From: Pelargonium nanum
Taxonomy: Eukaryota; Streptophyta; Magnoliopsida; Geraniales; Geraniaceae
Length of the DNA: 31,341 nt
Direction of reading: 5' to 3'
Assembly: GCA_036897485.1 (NCBI GenBank)
Contig: JAYMTF010000708.1
Span: 1-31,341, forward strand
Below, piece after piece: positions 1-10,847 of the stretch (its first letter is position 1; every line of letters begins with the position of its first letter). Below the pieces are notes generated by a model. That model was not told the DNA's origin. It did not search any database and worked only from the letters and a program-made list of their open reading frames with translations. A program made the translations under genes and the position numbers.

Positions 1-129
1 ATTTCCCCTTGAAAAATAAAGTGAAAACTACTCCTATAAATAATTGCTCGTTGTTTCATTAATTTCGGCAAAGGTCTGGCTCATTTCAATAATATTTTGA
101 ATAGTCGGCACACCAACTAGTAAGACTCA

Positions 130-690
130 AGAGTTCAAATTCATTTTAAATTTGTTATTCACCAAAACGTTCAAAATCAGTTTGAAAAGTTTTATTCAGC
201 AAAACCGATAGAAACCGACTGCAATATTTGTAAACCGACTTAGTCGTTAACTATAAAATTTGGTCGGTAAGTAGTAAGATTAAAAATCGCGATAACCTAT
301 TTATTCTAGAGAAATACAATCATGTTTAATTTTGAACTTAACTATTAGTCAACATTAATATATCATTAAATTATTTAATTCACTATAATAATGAAGACTC
401 GAGTAAAGCCGGATTACAATGGTAGTCTAATTTAGTGACACTTGTCACTCCAATTTGTATAATTGATGTTCCAATTGAATGACAAGTGTCACTCAATCTC
501 ATAAAATAAAAATATTTTATTTAAAGTATAAAATAAATGAGTTCAAATTCAGTTTAACAATTTGGTCTCATTAATCGGTGAAGTAAAAATTAAAAACCGC
601 GATAGCCTGGATACAAGTTTTCGACAACTTTTGGCACTATAATAATGAAGACCAGAGCGAAGTTGTGTTACAAAACTAATATTATATATA
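130..690. repeat. Imperfect direct repeat (two diverged units)
   Basis: Three anchors recur in the same order. GAGTTCAAATTCA occurs at 131 and 539. ATTAAAAATCGCGATAACCT at 279 is matched by a close variant at 589. CACTATAATAATGAAGAC is identical at 381 and 635. Spacing between anchors differs between units, so indels have accumulated. The first unit also has internal AACCGAC / GTCGGT inverted motifs near 205–270. This looks like two nested or tandem copies of one non-autonomous element; the class is not determined. Confidence 0.55.
434..495. repeat. Short inverted repeat / hairpin
   Basis: The left arm AGTGACACTTGTCA (434 onward) is matched by TGACAAGTGTCACT near the right end. The arms extend imperfectly to about 20 bp around a loop of about 18 bases. 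Each arm is itself nearly palindromic. It lies between the two units of the direct repeat and may be a terminal or internal hairpin of a MITE. Confidence 0.5.
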
Positions 691-1134
691 TGGTTTGAAT
701 ATTTTAAAACTTTAACATAGTCATCCCTAATACACATCTACTGGACCAAATTTTAGCAAATAAAATAAAAATTCACAGATACAAAATAAAATAAAATAAA
801 ATTGTGTTTGATGTATCTACTTACGTAAGTAGGTGGCATTTTCAGTTTCTTTTGTGCTTATATATTTGTTTAATAATATTTATCAAAATACACAAATTAA
901 AGCACATGATTGTGTCCCTTGATATAGGCACATCTATGAAACCGGTTCTTCTATTTGTGAAAACACATTATTAGTGTTTATATCATATATCGTCTAACTA
1001 AAATTTATTATAATTATTTAAGTGTTAATATACCGAAGAGAATATGTAATCTAAGCCAACTAAATTTTGGCTTAGCCTAAGTCAAACTAATGAGATGATG
1101 AGACCTCATTAATTTTCATCCATACCCATCCAAT

Positions 1135-1206
1135 TGAATTGATAGGAGCGGAGCGACCCGTTCGGATCCAAGATCTTTAATGAAGTGTCGTCACTTTATT
1201 GATAGC
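1135..1206 (+). repeat. Dispersed ~70-bp repeat, copy A
   Basis: The stretch with GGAGCGGAGCGACC, then TTCGGATCC, then TTTAATGAAGTGTC matches, in inverted orientation, the stretch at about 26588–26660. The best-conserved core (CGGATCC to GAAGTGTC) differs at only a few positions. It is part of a repeat family, probably an LTR or MITE fragment. Confidence 0.55.
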
Positions 1207-2200
1207 TTAGCTTAAGAAAAAAAAAAATTCGGATTAGAATTCTCGACCCCTATCTCAAATATGTTAAAAGTAATGGTTGAAAGTGGCCACACAATTCATG
1301 ACGCTGGTATTGTAATATACAGGGCCATCTTGAGGATGTTGGAAGAGAGTAATTGTACTGTCCCCAAAGCCAAGGCTTTTTATTGGGCTCTGTGTGATTA
1401 GCTGAATAACCGAAACCGATCTCGTAGTAACGGTGTCATTGTCAACTTTAAAATTTTGATTTTAGACGCTTTAAAAAAAAATAAGAAGAAAAGAAATTTA
1501 CGGTGGTTTGCAACTCGAACCAAAGGAAAGCCTGAAAATTTTTTCATTGGGCTTTATAAAGGTATCACCCATAATCAAATCGCAGACACTTATTTTATTG
1601 TCCTCTTTGATTTGCACGATTTATAAGACCTGAAGTGCATCAAAGTCCACCACAAAACAATTTTCAATAAGGGAAGACAAAAACAAAACTTTCAACATGG
1701 GAAGACATACCGCAACATCCATCAAGAGAGTAAAAAAAAACTATAAAACCAATATAACAACTAAGTAGTTTAAAGCAGAAAGAACATGAAAAACATCAAT
1801 TTATTCTTAGTAAATATAGTCTTACATATTAGTTAATAATGAAGACGAATATAATAGTACGTTGTCTGCAATTGGATTGGAAAGAGATGAGCCAATATCG
1901 ATGATGAAACCGATAGAAGAACAAGACTAATCATGTTGAATATGTGTTTATTCGATAGAAGTAATGCACGCAAAAATAGTTGAACCAATGTCGATCAAAT
2001 AAAAGATCGACAGTGGTTAAAATAAAAGAAAATTTGATAAATAACTAGACATGACAGCTAGAGTTTTCAGAGAAAGAGTAGAAAATGGAGGATTGAAATC
2101 AAGAATGATTTTTATTTTTTGAAGTAATTTTTCATATAATCATTTGATTAAAACAAAAGGATGAATTTCTCTGTAAAATAACTATATTTATTTATTTTAA

Positions 2201-2208
2201 GGCCCCAC
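2201..2208 (+). promoter_or_regulatory. TCP-type GGCCCCAC site upstream of the SWIB gene
   Basis: GGCCCCAC fits the class I TCP consensus GGNCCCAC. It lies about 240 bases upstream of the SWIB start codon, at the edge of the CT-rich leader. No clear TATA box is visible, which is common for constitutively expressed plant genes. The functional assignment is inference. Confidence 0.35.
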
Positions 2209-2450
2209 ATATCTCTTAAGGAGGCCCTTCACTTTCACTACATCGAGTAACGAGAAACGGGTGAGCGAAAAGAGAGAATCTTCTTCTTTAATTCCACTTA
2301 TGTCCCATTTTCTTGTTCTTCTTCTTCTCTGAATTTCCCATCTTCCTCCTTCTCCCCTCAGTCAGGTCCACGCTTGACTCCGAGTCACCGAACTCGCCAA
2401 TTCTCTAAATCAATAACCTGACTCGTTCCTGAACCGGAAGAGAAAAAAAA

Positions 2451-5400
2451 ATGGTGTCGGACTCGGAACTCATCGACCGGCTTCGGGAGTTCCTCGTGAA
2501 TTCGGACCTCAACACGACAACCACTGCTATCGTCCGCCGGAAGCTCGAGGAAGATTTCGAAATCGATTTGTCTGCTAAGAGGGGGTTTATCAGACAACAA
2601 GTGGACTTGTTCCTCCAGAGCCAATTTGATAAAGCACAAGAAGATGACGTAAATGAAGAACCAGAACCAGAAGCAGAAGCGGATCAGCTAGACAAAGCTA
2701 AATCAGAAGTATCCGTGGGATCTGGTTCAAATGAGGACGAAGATGATGAAGTTGGAGAAGAAACCAGTAACGGTAAAGGCTCCAGCAAAAAAAGGTCAGA
2801 ATTTAACCATAATTAAGTACTTGTATAGTTGTATGCGTGAATGAGCCATACATTTAGTTTAATTCTAAAATTATGAGTTTTTTCTCTATGGTTATCCATT
2901 GGATTTGGATAAAAATGCAGAATATTAGATTTTTGCTGATAATCTACTGAGCACTGTAAAATAAGTTGAGCTTTTATTTATTTTATTTTGTTAAATAGTA
3001 TGAGAACATGATTGCAATGTTTATTGTTCTAAATGGTTGCACAAAGGCTTTGATTTTTTGTTAGTCTTACAATCTGATTGCTTGAACTTAAGGTAATCAT
3101 AATCTGCCTAGCTACATGAGGGAACTCAAGGAGCTTCTCTAATATTTTGAGGTTGCTTTTGGGCTATTATAATATATGGTGTAATTTGGAAGCTATAATT
3201 ATATATAAGGTTACTTGCAGAATGAGATTCATTTGGGCATTGTGAAGGTTTATCTTTAGTTTGCAAATTGGTGTTATTCTTTGCTTTAAATGACAGCAAA
3301 GTGTTATTTTTTTTTTTACTTTATGGTTATTATAGCTTATCTATATCGTTCACTTTACTGGTAAAAAACGATGAAGGGGATGAACACTGAGACAATCCGT
3401 TTTGATCTGAGCTGGTCCTCAATTAATCAAACCAAGTGACGATCATTAACATGGAATGCATAACCACCAGAATAATCACATTATATGTTTTGAAAAGGAT
3501 ACAGAGTTTTGTAACCAGACTAATCCCGATTAATCCCTTCTTGAGTGGTTATGCCTCACCTGTTTTGAGTTAAAGTAGTCCTAAACTCCTAATTTGGTTT
3601 GTTTTTTGTATGTGCAACTCCACAATGTTCTTTTCGGCACATTTATGGTATCTTTAAGAATGAAATGAGTGGTTATTTTCTTTACACTCCATTATGCTTC
3701 TATACACACAACATTTATCATACTTATCAATGAGTTTGATCATAATTTTTTATTTTATTTAGACCTATAATTAGCTTTAACAAGAAAATGTTACTTAATA
3801 GTTTCTTGTTATTCTTTGGTAGGAAATGAAGCCTTCAAATTTGCTTCTTTTTTTCTCTTTCTGGCCATGCTGATACAAATAGTTGCAACTTTCAAGATTT
3901 TCCAATCCACTTGATCTCTGCGGTAGAATAACAATCCTCATAAGTAAATTATCTGCTAGAATAACTATTCCAACTTCAGCTTGTTCATAAACTCATTTGT
4001 CCTCATTCATGAACACCTCTGTATTTGTATCATCGGTAAACTAGAAGATGTGAAATGTGAAACGCAGGGTGATGCCAACTGTGAGCTATTGCTCTGTCGT
4101 TCTTTGCCAGGGTTTATGGCTTTTGATGAAACACCCAGATTTGTATACACTATAATGGCATGCTTATCTTGGCTCTGCTTGTTCACATAAAAGTTCTATA
4201 TCGCCTAGCAAGAATGGACACTTTCTTCTTATTTTTTATCGAAGAGTTGAAGCTGTTCTATGAACTTATTTTGATGGCTTTATTTTATTCTTTGATGGCG
4301 TTGGTAATGGAGTAATTGGTTGCAAATTGCAATTCAAGATATGAAAAATATACTCGGGAGAATCAGAAATGTGGACACATCTTCACAAAAATAATTACTT
4401 TGAAAGACCCCAATACATGCGTCACAAGTAAAAAGATGCAGAACTCCTTAGGAAGTTGTGATTCTCTTGGAAAATTAGTGTTCTCTCAACCTACAAATTT
4501 TCTGCATTCAGTTTGACGTGAGAATTAAGCACTTAAATCCACAATATTGTTTAACAAAACTGATGAGAAATAGTTGGTACATGCAATACTTATTAGTAGA
4601 GATATGGATAAAAAAAATTCTGCAGCTATCACACTGTATGTAAAATTTCAGTTATGTAGCCTTTTGATGATACAAAGAAAAAAAAGGGAGAAAAGAGATA
4701 GAAGAAATCTAAGTCAGAAGAAAAAATTTCAAGAACAAAAAACTCGATGTTCATTGGGGTTAGCTGTGTCATTCCTATATTTGCATAACTCTACTGTTCA
4801 ATTCTTTCCTGACCAATTATCTCATTAGAAATTCTAATTGAATAGCTCCATAATTTTTTTATTTTGTTCTAGTTAATGCTTAACAAGGTTTCATATATAA
4901 CCATTTTGTTTCATATTGGTATTCCTTCAGATATATTGTTTCTAAGGTTGCACATATTAATCTATTAATAGTCATTTTATCCATATTCAGGTCAAATAAT
5001 GAGGTCAAGAAAAGAGGTGGTGGTTTTAACAAATTATGCAGCCTTTCTCCACAACTTCAGGAATTTCTAGGGGTATCAGAATTGGCCCGGACTGAGGTAG
5101 ATACTGAAACTTATGTTGAAGTAATTTTAATGTCATCACCAAATTATCAAATAATCAAGGAATAGTTTTTTTTTTAAAATCTATTTGTGATATTGATTTT
5201 AGGTTGTCAAACAAATGTGGGTCTATATAAGAGAGAGAAATTTGCAAGACCCAAGTAACAGGCGGAATATAATGTGTGATGAACGGCTGCGTGCTCTTTT
5301 TGGTGTTGATTCCATCGATATGTTCCAGATGAATAAAGCCCTGTCAAAGCATATCTGGCCGTTACATTCCAATAAGGGTATGCTTCTAAAATGTGTGCTT

Positions 5401-6805
5401 TTATTTCTATAGTATGTTAGTGGTAACTTATTAAAACGTCATTGTCTTCATGATATCTGACATTGCTTGAATTGTTTGGCTGCTGTACATGTTGACTCGA
5501 GAATTGCTCATTAAAATGCTATCCCTTTCCTTAATGCTGTCACCAACTTAGACTTACCTGTATCTTGTAGTGTTATGAATTCATGTAAGTACTTGTAACA
5601 TCACATATACTGTTTTCCTTTGTCTAGTTCCAGTAAAGTCAACCCAGAAGGAGAAGGAGCGGAAGCAAGAAAGAGAAGAAGGTGAGAAAAATATGTTCTT
5701 CATTTTATTCTTTTTGTTATTTTTTAGGTCTGGTGTGAGGCTTTCCTTGTCACTTGCCTACGGTTTGACATGCGAGTTAGTGCAAATTAATTTGTATTAC
5801 CTAAGTTGGACAAATTTATACTGCTCAGTAAACTGTTTCAGGCTTACAGCTTTTGTTTTGCTATCTGATATTAATCTCCATTCAGAACCAGATGAACCAA
5901 AACGGAAGGAAAAACGACAAAAGGGCGGCAAAACAGGTTTTCTTGCTCCTCTTCAACTTTCAGAAGCTCTGGTGAAGTTTTTTGGTACCGGAGAAAGTGA
6001 ATTATCACGAGCAGATGTTGTAAAAAAAATGTGGACGTACATTAAAGAAAACAACCTCCAGGTCTGTGGTTGCTCTAGCTCCCTTTCACTTTACTATTTG
6101 TGGAAATTTGAATGCCTAACTGTTTGAACTTTGATATCTTGCATCTGTGGTCCCTTATATTTTACAATTCTCCCATCTTTATTTGCTTATTAGATTTGAA
6201 TCCTCCCATGTATCATTTTATACTTGATTTGGGTAAAATAGTAGAAGCTCTTCTTCAGACTGCTTAGTAAAAAATAACAAATACTACTACTGATTAAAAG
6301 ATTAGGCTCTATTTATCCACCCAGAATGGTGGTATGTGCACACAGTTAAAGTTTGTCAAACTAATCTGATTTCTATCCTGTAGTTGAAGATTTGCCTGGA
6401 CAATGGTCTGTGGCTGCACAATTTCGAAGTCTGTGTTTCTGCCCTTATTTGTCGAATGATTCTTTTGCTAAACATCACTATTGGAACCCGAAAGCTTAAC
6501 AAAATTTTAGGCTTCTTCGTTTGTACACCAAGGAAAATTAGAGAATGGATACAAAGAGAACATATTTCCAGTTAGACTAGAGTGCTTTATTGATATCAGG
6601 ACTTATTTTTGGGAATTCTAACACTATGATTGAGCTGCACGATGATAGTGTTTGAAACTATTTTTGCTTCTTGATGAAGGATCCATCGGACAAAAGGAGA
6701 ATAATTTGTGATGAGAAGCTGAAAGAACTTTTTGATGTGGACTCCTTCCATGGCTTCACAGTCTCAAAACTCCTAGTTGCTCATTTCATGAAGCCTGTAC
6801 AGTAG
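2451..6805 (+). CDS. DEK_C + tandem SWIB/MDM2-domain protein (UAF30/BAF60b-like)
   Basis: Six exons read as one 326-aa protein: 2451–2794, 4991–5096, 5203–5377, 5628–5681, 5886–6061 and 6680–6805. All introns are GT–AG and the phases agree. Residues 2–55 resemble a DEK C-terminal domain (SELIDRLREFL, then RRKLEEDFEIDLS). A Glu/Asp-rich linker covers about 60–110. SWIB domain 1 spans about 127–204 (LSPQLQEFLG, MWVYIRERNLQDP, ending HIWPL) and SWIB domain 2 about 245–323 (LSEALVKFFG, MWTYIKENNLQDP). A Lys/Glu-rich charged linker separates them. Plant proteins with this architecture are related to yeast UAF30 and BAF60b and are expected to be nuclear and chromatin-associated; that role is family inference. 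Intron 1 is long (about 2.2 kb). The start is the first ATG after a CT-rich leader. Confidence 0.92.
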
Positions 6806-6970
6806 TGATCTGATCCTTCTCAGGCCTTCTGATGTATCTATATTACTTTTGGACACAATTGCACAGCATAAATTAGATTGATCAATTGTTCAGCAAGTCC
6901 CATATTTGATGTCTTAATGTTTTGATTTATTGTAGTTGTATTGGAGGATAATTGCTTCAGGAAATTGGGG

Positions 6971-6976
6971 GAAAAA
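6971..6976 (-). terminator. Pol III T-run terminator of the tRNA-Glu gene
   Basis: On the minus strand the tRNA 3' end is followed about 11 bases later by six consecutive T residues (AAAAAA on the plus strand). This is the usual RNA polymerase III termination signal and supports an active tRNA gene. Confidence 0.7.
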
Positions 6977-6987
6977 ATGCAAAATGT

Positions 6988-7058
6988 TCCATTGCCGGGA
7001 ATCGAACCCGGGTCTCTTGGGTGAAAGCCAAGTATCCTAACCGCTGGACGACAATGGA
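6988..7058 (-). tRNA. trnE-UUC (nuclear): tRNA-Glu (anticodon UUC)
   Basis: Read on the minus strand, the 71-nt sequence forms a full cloverleaf. The acceptor stem TCCATTG pairs with CAATGGA. The D-arm contains the A box (AGCGGTTAG). The anticodon stem CTTGG/CCAAG encloses the loop CTTTCAC with anticodon TTC. The T stem CCGGG/CCCGG encloses TTCGATT. No CCA is encoded, as expected for a nuclear gene. It begins about 180 bases past the SWIB stop codon and runs towards that gene. Confidence 0.95.
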
Positions 7059-7498
7059 ATGTTGAATAAGCTATGGCAATTTCTGTATAATACTAGTTAA
7101 AAAGTCGATTAATTAAGTGAACATATATAGAAGTGTTTTAAGTTTCTTTCTCAAAAGAATATAATAATGAAAAATAAGGTATGATCGGATACAAATAATA
7201 AGTCAGCTGATTTATAACATAATTCTCCGTTCCAAAATAAAATTCGAGTATCCTTTTAGGAAGTTATTATTATTTAATTTGACATTACCGGATTTCTTTG
7301 TTCTGAACCAAGATTCGAATAATCGAACCAGTTTTTGGGTCATTTATTGGGATCGGTTTGAGTCGAGCCTGTTACATAACTTTGTTTTTCATTTAAACTA
7401 AAATTGACATTGTCACACAACTTTGTCATATAAGTATACATTAACATATAAAAAATTATCATCATTAGTGTTGAAGAGTTATTTCTACAAAATTTAAT

Positions 7499-7518
7499 AG
7501 TATATATATATATATATG
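7499..7518. repeat. (AT)n microsatellite
   Basis: A run of alternating T and A about 18–20 bases long, inside AT-rich intergenic DNA. It is useful mainly as a polymorphic marker. Confidence 0.8.
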
Positions 7519-7884
7519 TATAAAGTTTTATAAAGTAAGTTTATTTGTACATTTGGTGAAAATTTATAGATGAAAAATATGCATATCTCACATATATAGG
7601 ATCGTCTGATAGTGAATATTAATATCATTTTATTGTTTACTCGTTTACTCGTAAATATAATTTATTTAAACTAAAAATATATGTAAATGTAAATGTGTTC
7701 CTTTTCTTAAAATTATGTAAAATAAAGGTATTCAATAACAATTTTAGCAAATTACAAGGAGTGTACATGCAATTGTTCAAAAATTAAGACAATCACAATA
7801 ACATATTAACATGAGCGAGCAAGTAGCGTATACGTATGTTTACCACAGCACACAGAGACACACTCACACACTCGACCAATGTTG

Positions 7885-8022
7885 TCGTGACACGTGGAGC
7901 CACCACACCTCGTATGCGGCGAACCGATCGCTAACTTCGCGCATCAACCATCCAGTGGATGCCACGTGTCCAATATATTTTTTGAAAGTTCTTTCCTGAG
8001 AAATGACTTTGGTTCACGTGAA
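7885..8022. promoter_or_regulatory. Cluster of three G-boxes (CACGTG)
   Basis: CACGTG occurs at 7891, 7963 and 8015. The first two have ABRE-like contexts (GACACGTGGA, GCCACGTGTC). The surrounding ~150 bases are clearly more GC-rich than their flanks. Such spacing is typical of bZIP/bHLH-bound plant promoters or enhancers. The nearest gene starts are far away (HHO at 13.1 kb). The adjacent 62-codon frame (7811–7999) has no recognisable domain. Confidence 0.45.
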
Positions 8023-10647
8023 TGATTGTGTGGTTGCAGCAAACCGTAACACGAAAGCCATCCAAAAATAAACTCATCAATATATACAAATAAATCTACG
8101 ATGTAATAAAAGAAGAATCAGAACCAAATCCATTTGTTTCAATTTCTATATACCCAATAATTACCTTTTTTTCGAGTATTTGTGGAGTCGTGTTATATAC
8201 AGTTGCTGTTGGCCTGTTGCTCATCATTTTGAATTTGGTTTTTGTAATCTTTTGTTTTGACAAATTTAGTTATGTATTGTTTTTATGTTTGGTATGATGA
8301 TAGGATAAAGAAACAAATTTATTTTCTATTAGTTGTCTTCTTTGTCGATAATAGTATATTTTTTGTATTGTGCATGATAATGTGATGTTGTCTTAATCAA
8401 TAATAAATTATATTATGTATTTTTTTGTCTTAATTTGGTGACTCACCAATCAATATACATGACATTTTAGTTATTTTATTAATCCAATCATAATACATCA
8501 AGTGTAATATAAACCAATAGCAGTTAGCGTTATAAATTCATGAGAGAATAATTGTATCATTTGAATTGTTATTCATTTCAAACTTAATTTTAAACGACAA
8601 AAGTATGACATATATGTTTCTGCTATCTAAACTGTTACGTCACTTTTTATGAACAATTATAAAAAATATGAAATAAATGACATTGTTCTTTATAATTTGA
8701 AGTATATATCCATATAAAGGTCAACAGAAATGAGTCGGCTTACTTAAAATTGGGTAAGTCTAACACCCAAAACAACGTAATTTTAAGTAAGTAATTGGAG
8801 AAAATATAAAAACTATGTACTTGATTCATTTTTTGTGTAGGAATTATGAGTAGGGTATTTTTGGATTTGACTTTTATCACGTCAATACTATGTAGCTTTG
8901 ATATTTTTCTTAGCCATTTACTTAAAACTTCATCATTTTTTGTATGTAAATTTAAATAAGTCCACTTATCTATGTTTTACTTATCATGGAAATAGAAAGT
9001 TTAGTAACCATGCATTTAAAATAAGGCATTCACTTTTAAAAGCTAAAACCGTGAACAATGACAACCATGCATATCAATTTGCAAAAAGAAAAAAGTGCGT
9101 TAATAATCAAATAATAGCTTATAAATTATAATTAGTGTCCATTGAGTTAATTAAGCACAAGAATGAGATTGGTCAAACGAATCTTCTTCTTCTATTTTGT
9201 TCTAATTATATTTTAATTGAATTGTACATCATTAGTACGATTGGATATTGATGAAGATATGGGACATGCAAAATATGCCCTAATGTATTCTTTTGGTTGA
9301 AGGAAGTGTGGGATCAAAGATGCTTTGAATTAAGAGATGTGAACCATTGATTCACAAAGAACAATTATATATATAAAGCATACCATTCTGATTCACCCAA
9401 TGCCTCTTCACAATCACAATCTCAAAAGCTAAAACTCTTCAAGTACACCATACGGTCCATCCAACACAATTGTCGTGTTTCTTTCTCCAAAAAGAATATA
9501 TAATATAGTCTCTATACACAGCCGTCGTTTTATAAAAAAGAAAGAATCGTCCCGAAATGAAATAACCAGCTTTTGTATTAAAAACACAAATTGAATGATA
9601 CGTGATTTGCAATTAGTCTTCGGATAATTAACAAGTTGTGTCAATAATGGATTTGATTTCTTCGTGTGATTCTTTTTTCTATGCACAGTCTAGAATCGAT
9701 TCTCATTGTCATAAATAACTAGCTTAAAATAATTCTAGTTATATAAAATTTGGAGTTTCTCGATAGTTCTTGAACAAACGAGAAATTAAATAGATAAAAC
9801 AATTCACAATTCTGAGAAAGTACGTTACATGACTAACTATTTTTGACAATTTATTTAATACCCAAATTGCTTATGGACTCTTAAATCAACATTGGGTTCA
9901 CTTCAAATTATTATTTAATATTTTTATTAACTTTACACATTATTTATAATTTATTTCACTTCAATTCCACATATTTTATTTTATTTCATAACTTCTTCAT
10001 TGAAATGTACTTCTCTCATGTATTTATTTTCAATTCTTCGGTCCCAATCCTAGACCGGCCAATATTCGATCTAGTCTTTGGCCCTTAATTTTTTAAAATT
10101 CAATTTAATTCATACAAATATACTTGTATAAGTGATAAATATTAATTGTAAATAAGCCTTGAATAAAAATAGTTTATATCATAAAACATACAAAGATTAC
10201 TTCCGATTTACCTCGAAATAATAAATTACAAACTAAATAAATAGTTTAAAGGGCAATATAGTGTTTACATATAATATAAAGAGCAAGTGAACAAATATAT
10301 AAAAAAAATAAGCATTTTGGAAAATGTGAAATTGTGCAATGTGAAACAATAGGCAAACATAAAGACAGAAACGATGGGTGATGATCCAACAAATAAAAGG
10401 AGCATCTTCTTCATTGTCCTTTCCAATGAAACTAAACAAAAACCATCCATCATACCACCCACCAAATGCCAAAAGAATCCTTATCTCTATCATTTTTTTT
10501 GGATTGGTTTTTGGATTTTTTTTTCTTTTTTGTATTTCAGTTTTAATTTTTGAGATTCGATTAGACCTTATAATTAATTACAATGTGAGAAGATCTTCTT
10601 TTTTTTTTTCTTTGTAAATCTCAAATATCATACACCGAATGCTTTCA

Positions 10648-10847
10648 GACACGTGTCACTCTCACAGTCAAAGAATCTGAATATAGGAATCAAAAATATA
10701 TATTTTCTTTGTAAAATGTTTATTTATTTAATTTTTCTTGATTTTCTCAAATTGATGACTTTCTGGAAGTCACGATTCCTCCCTCGTGACGGACGAGAAT
10801 GCGCCTGAGAATCTCACCGCTCATCAAAAGGTATATGACACGTGTCA
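10648..10847. promoter_or_regulatory. Paired palindromic G-boxes with a short inverted repeat
   Basis: GACACGTGTC lies at 10648–10657 and the perfect palindrome TGACACGTGTCA at 10836–10847. Between them, GTCACGA (10769–10775) and TCGTGAC (10784–10790) form a 7-bp inverted repeat. This is another GC-richer patch in AT-rich DNA, about 2.3 kb upstream of the HHO gene. It may be a distal element of that gene; this is inference. Confidence 0.4.

Larger units (their letters stand above)
1..2250. other. AT-rich intergenic region with repeat relics
   Basis: No reading frame in this stretch looks like a gene; the longest is 62 codons and AT-driven. It contains an imperfect direct repeat (about 130–400 and 539–690), a short hairpin (434–495), a run of AAAAT units near 780–800, and one copy of a roughly 70-bp dispersed repeat near 1135–1205. 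The last part, from about 2190, is probably the promoter of the SWIB gene that follows. Confidence 0.6.

Noticed and set aside
7811-7999. 62-codon frame across the G-box cluster
   Set aside because: Its composition follows the local motifs, it has no homologous feature I recognise, and it ends in AT-rich sequence.
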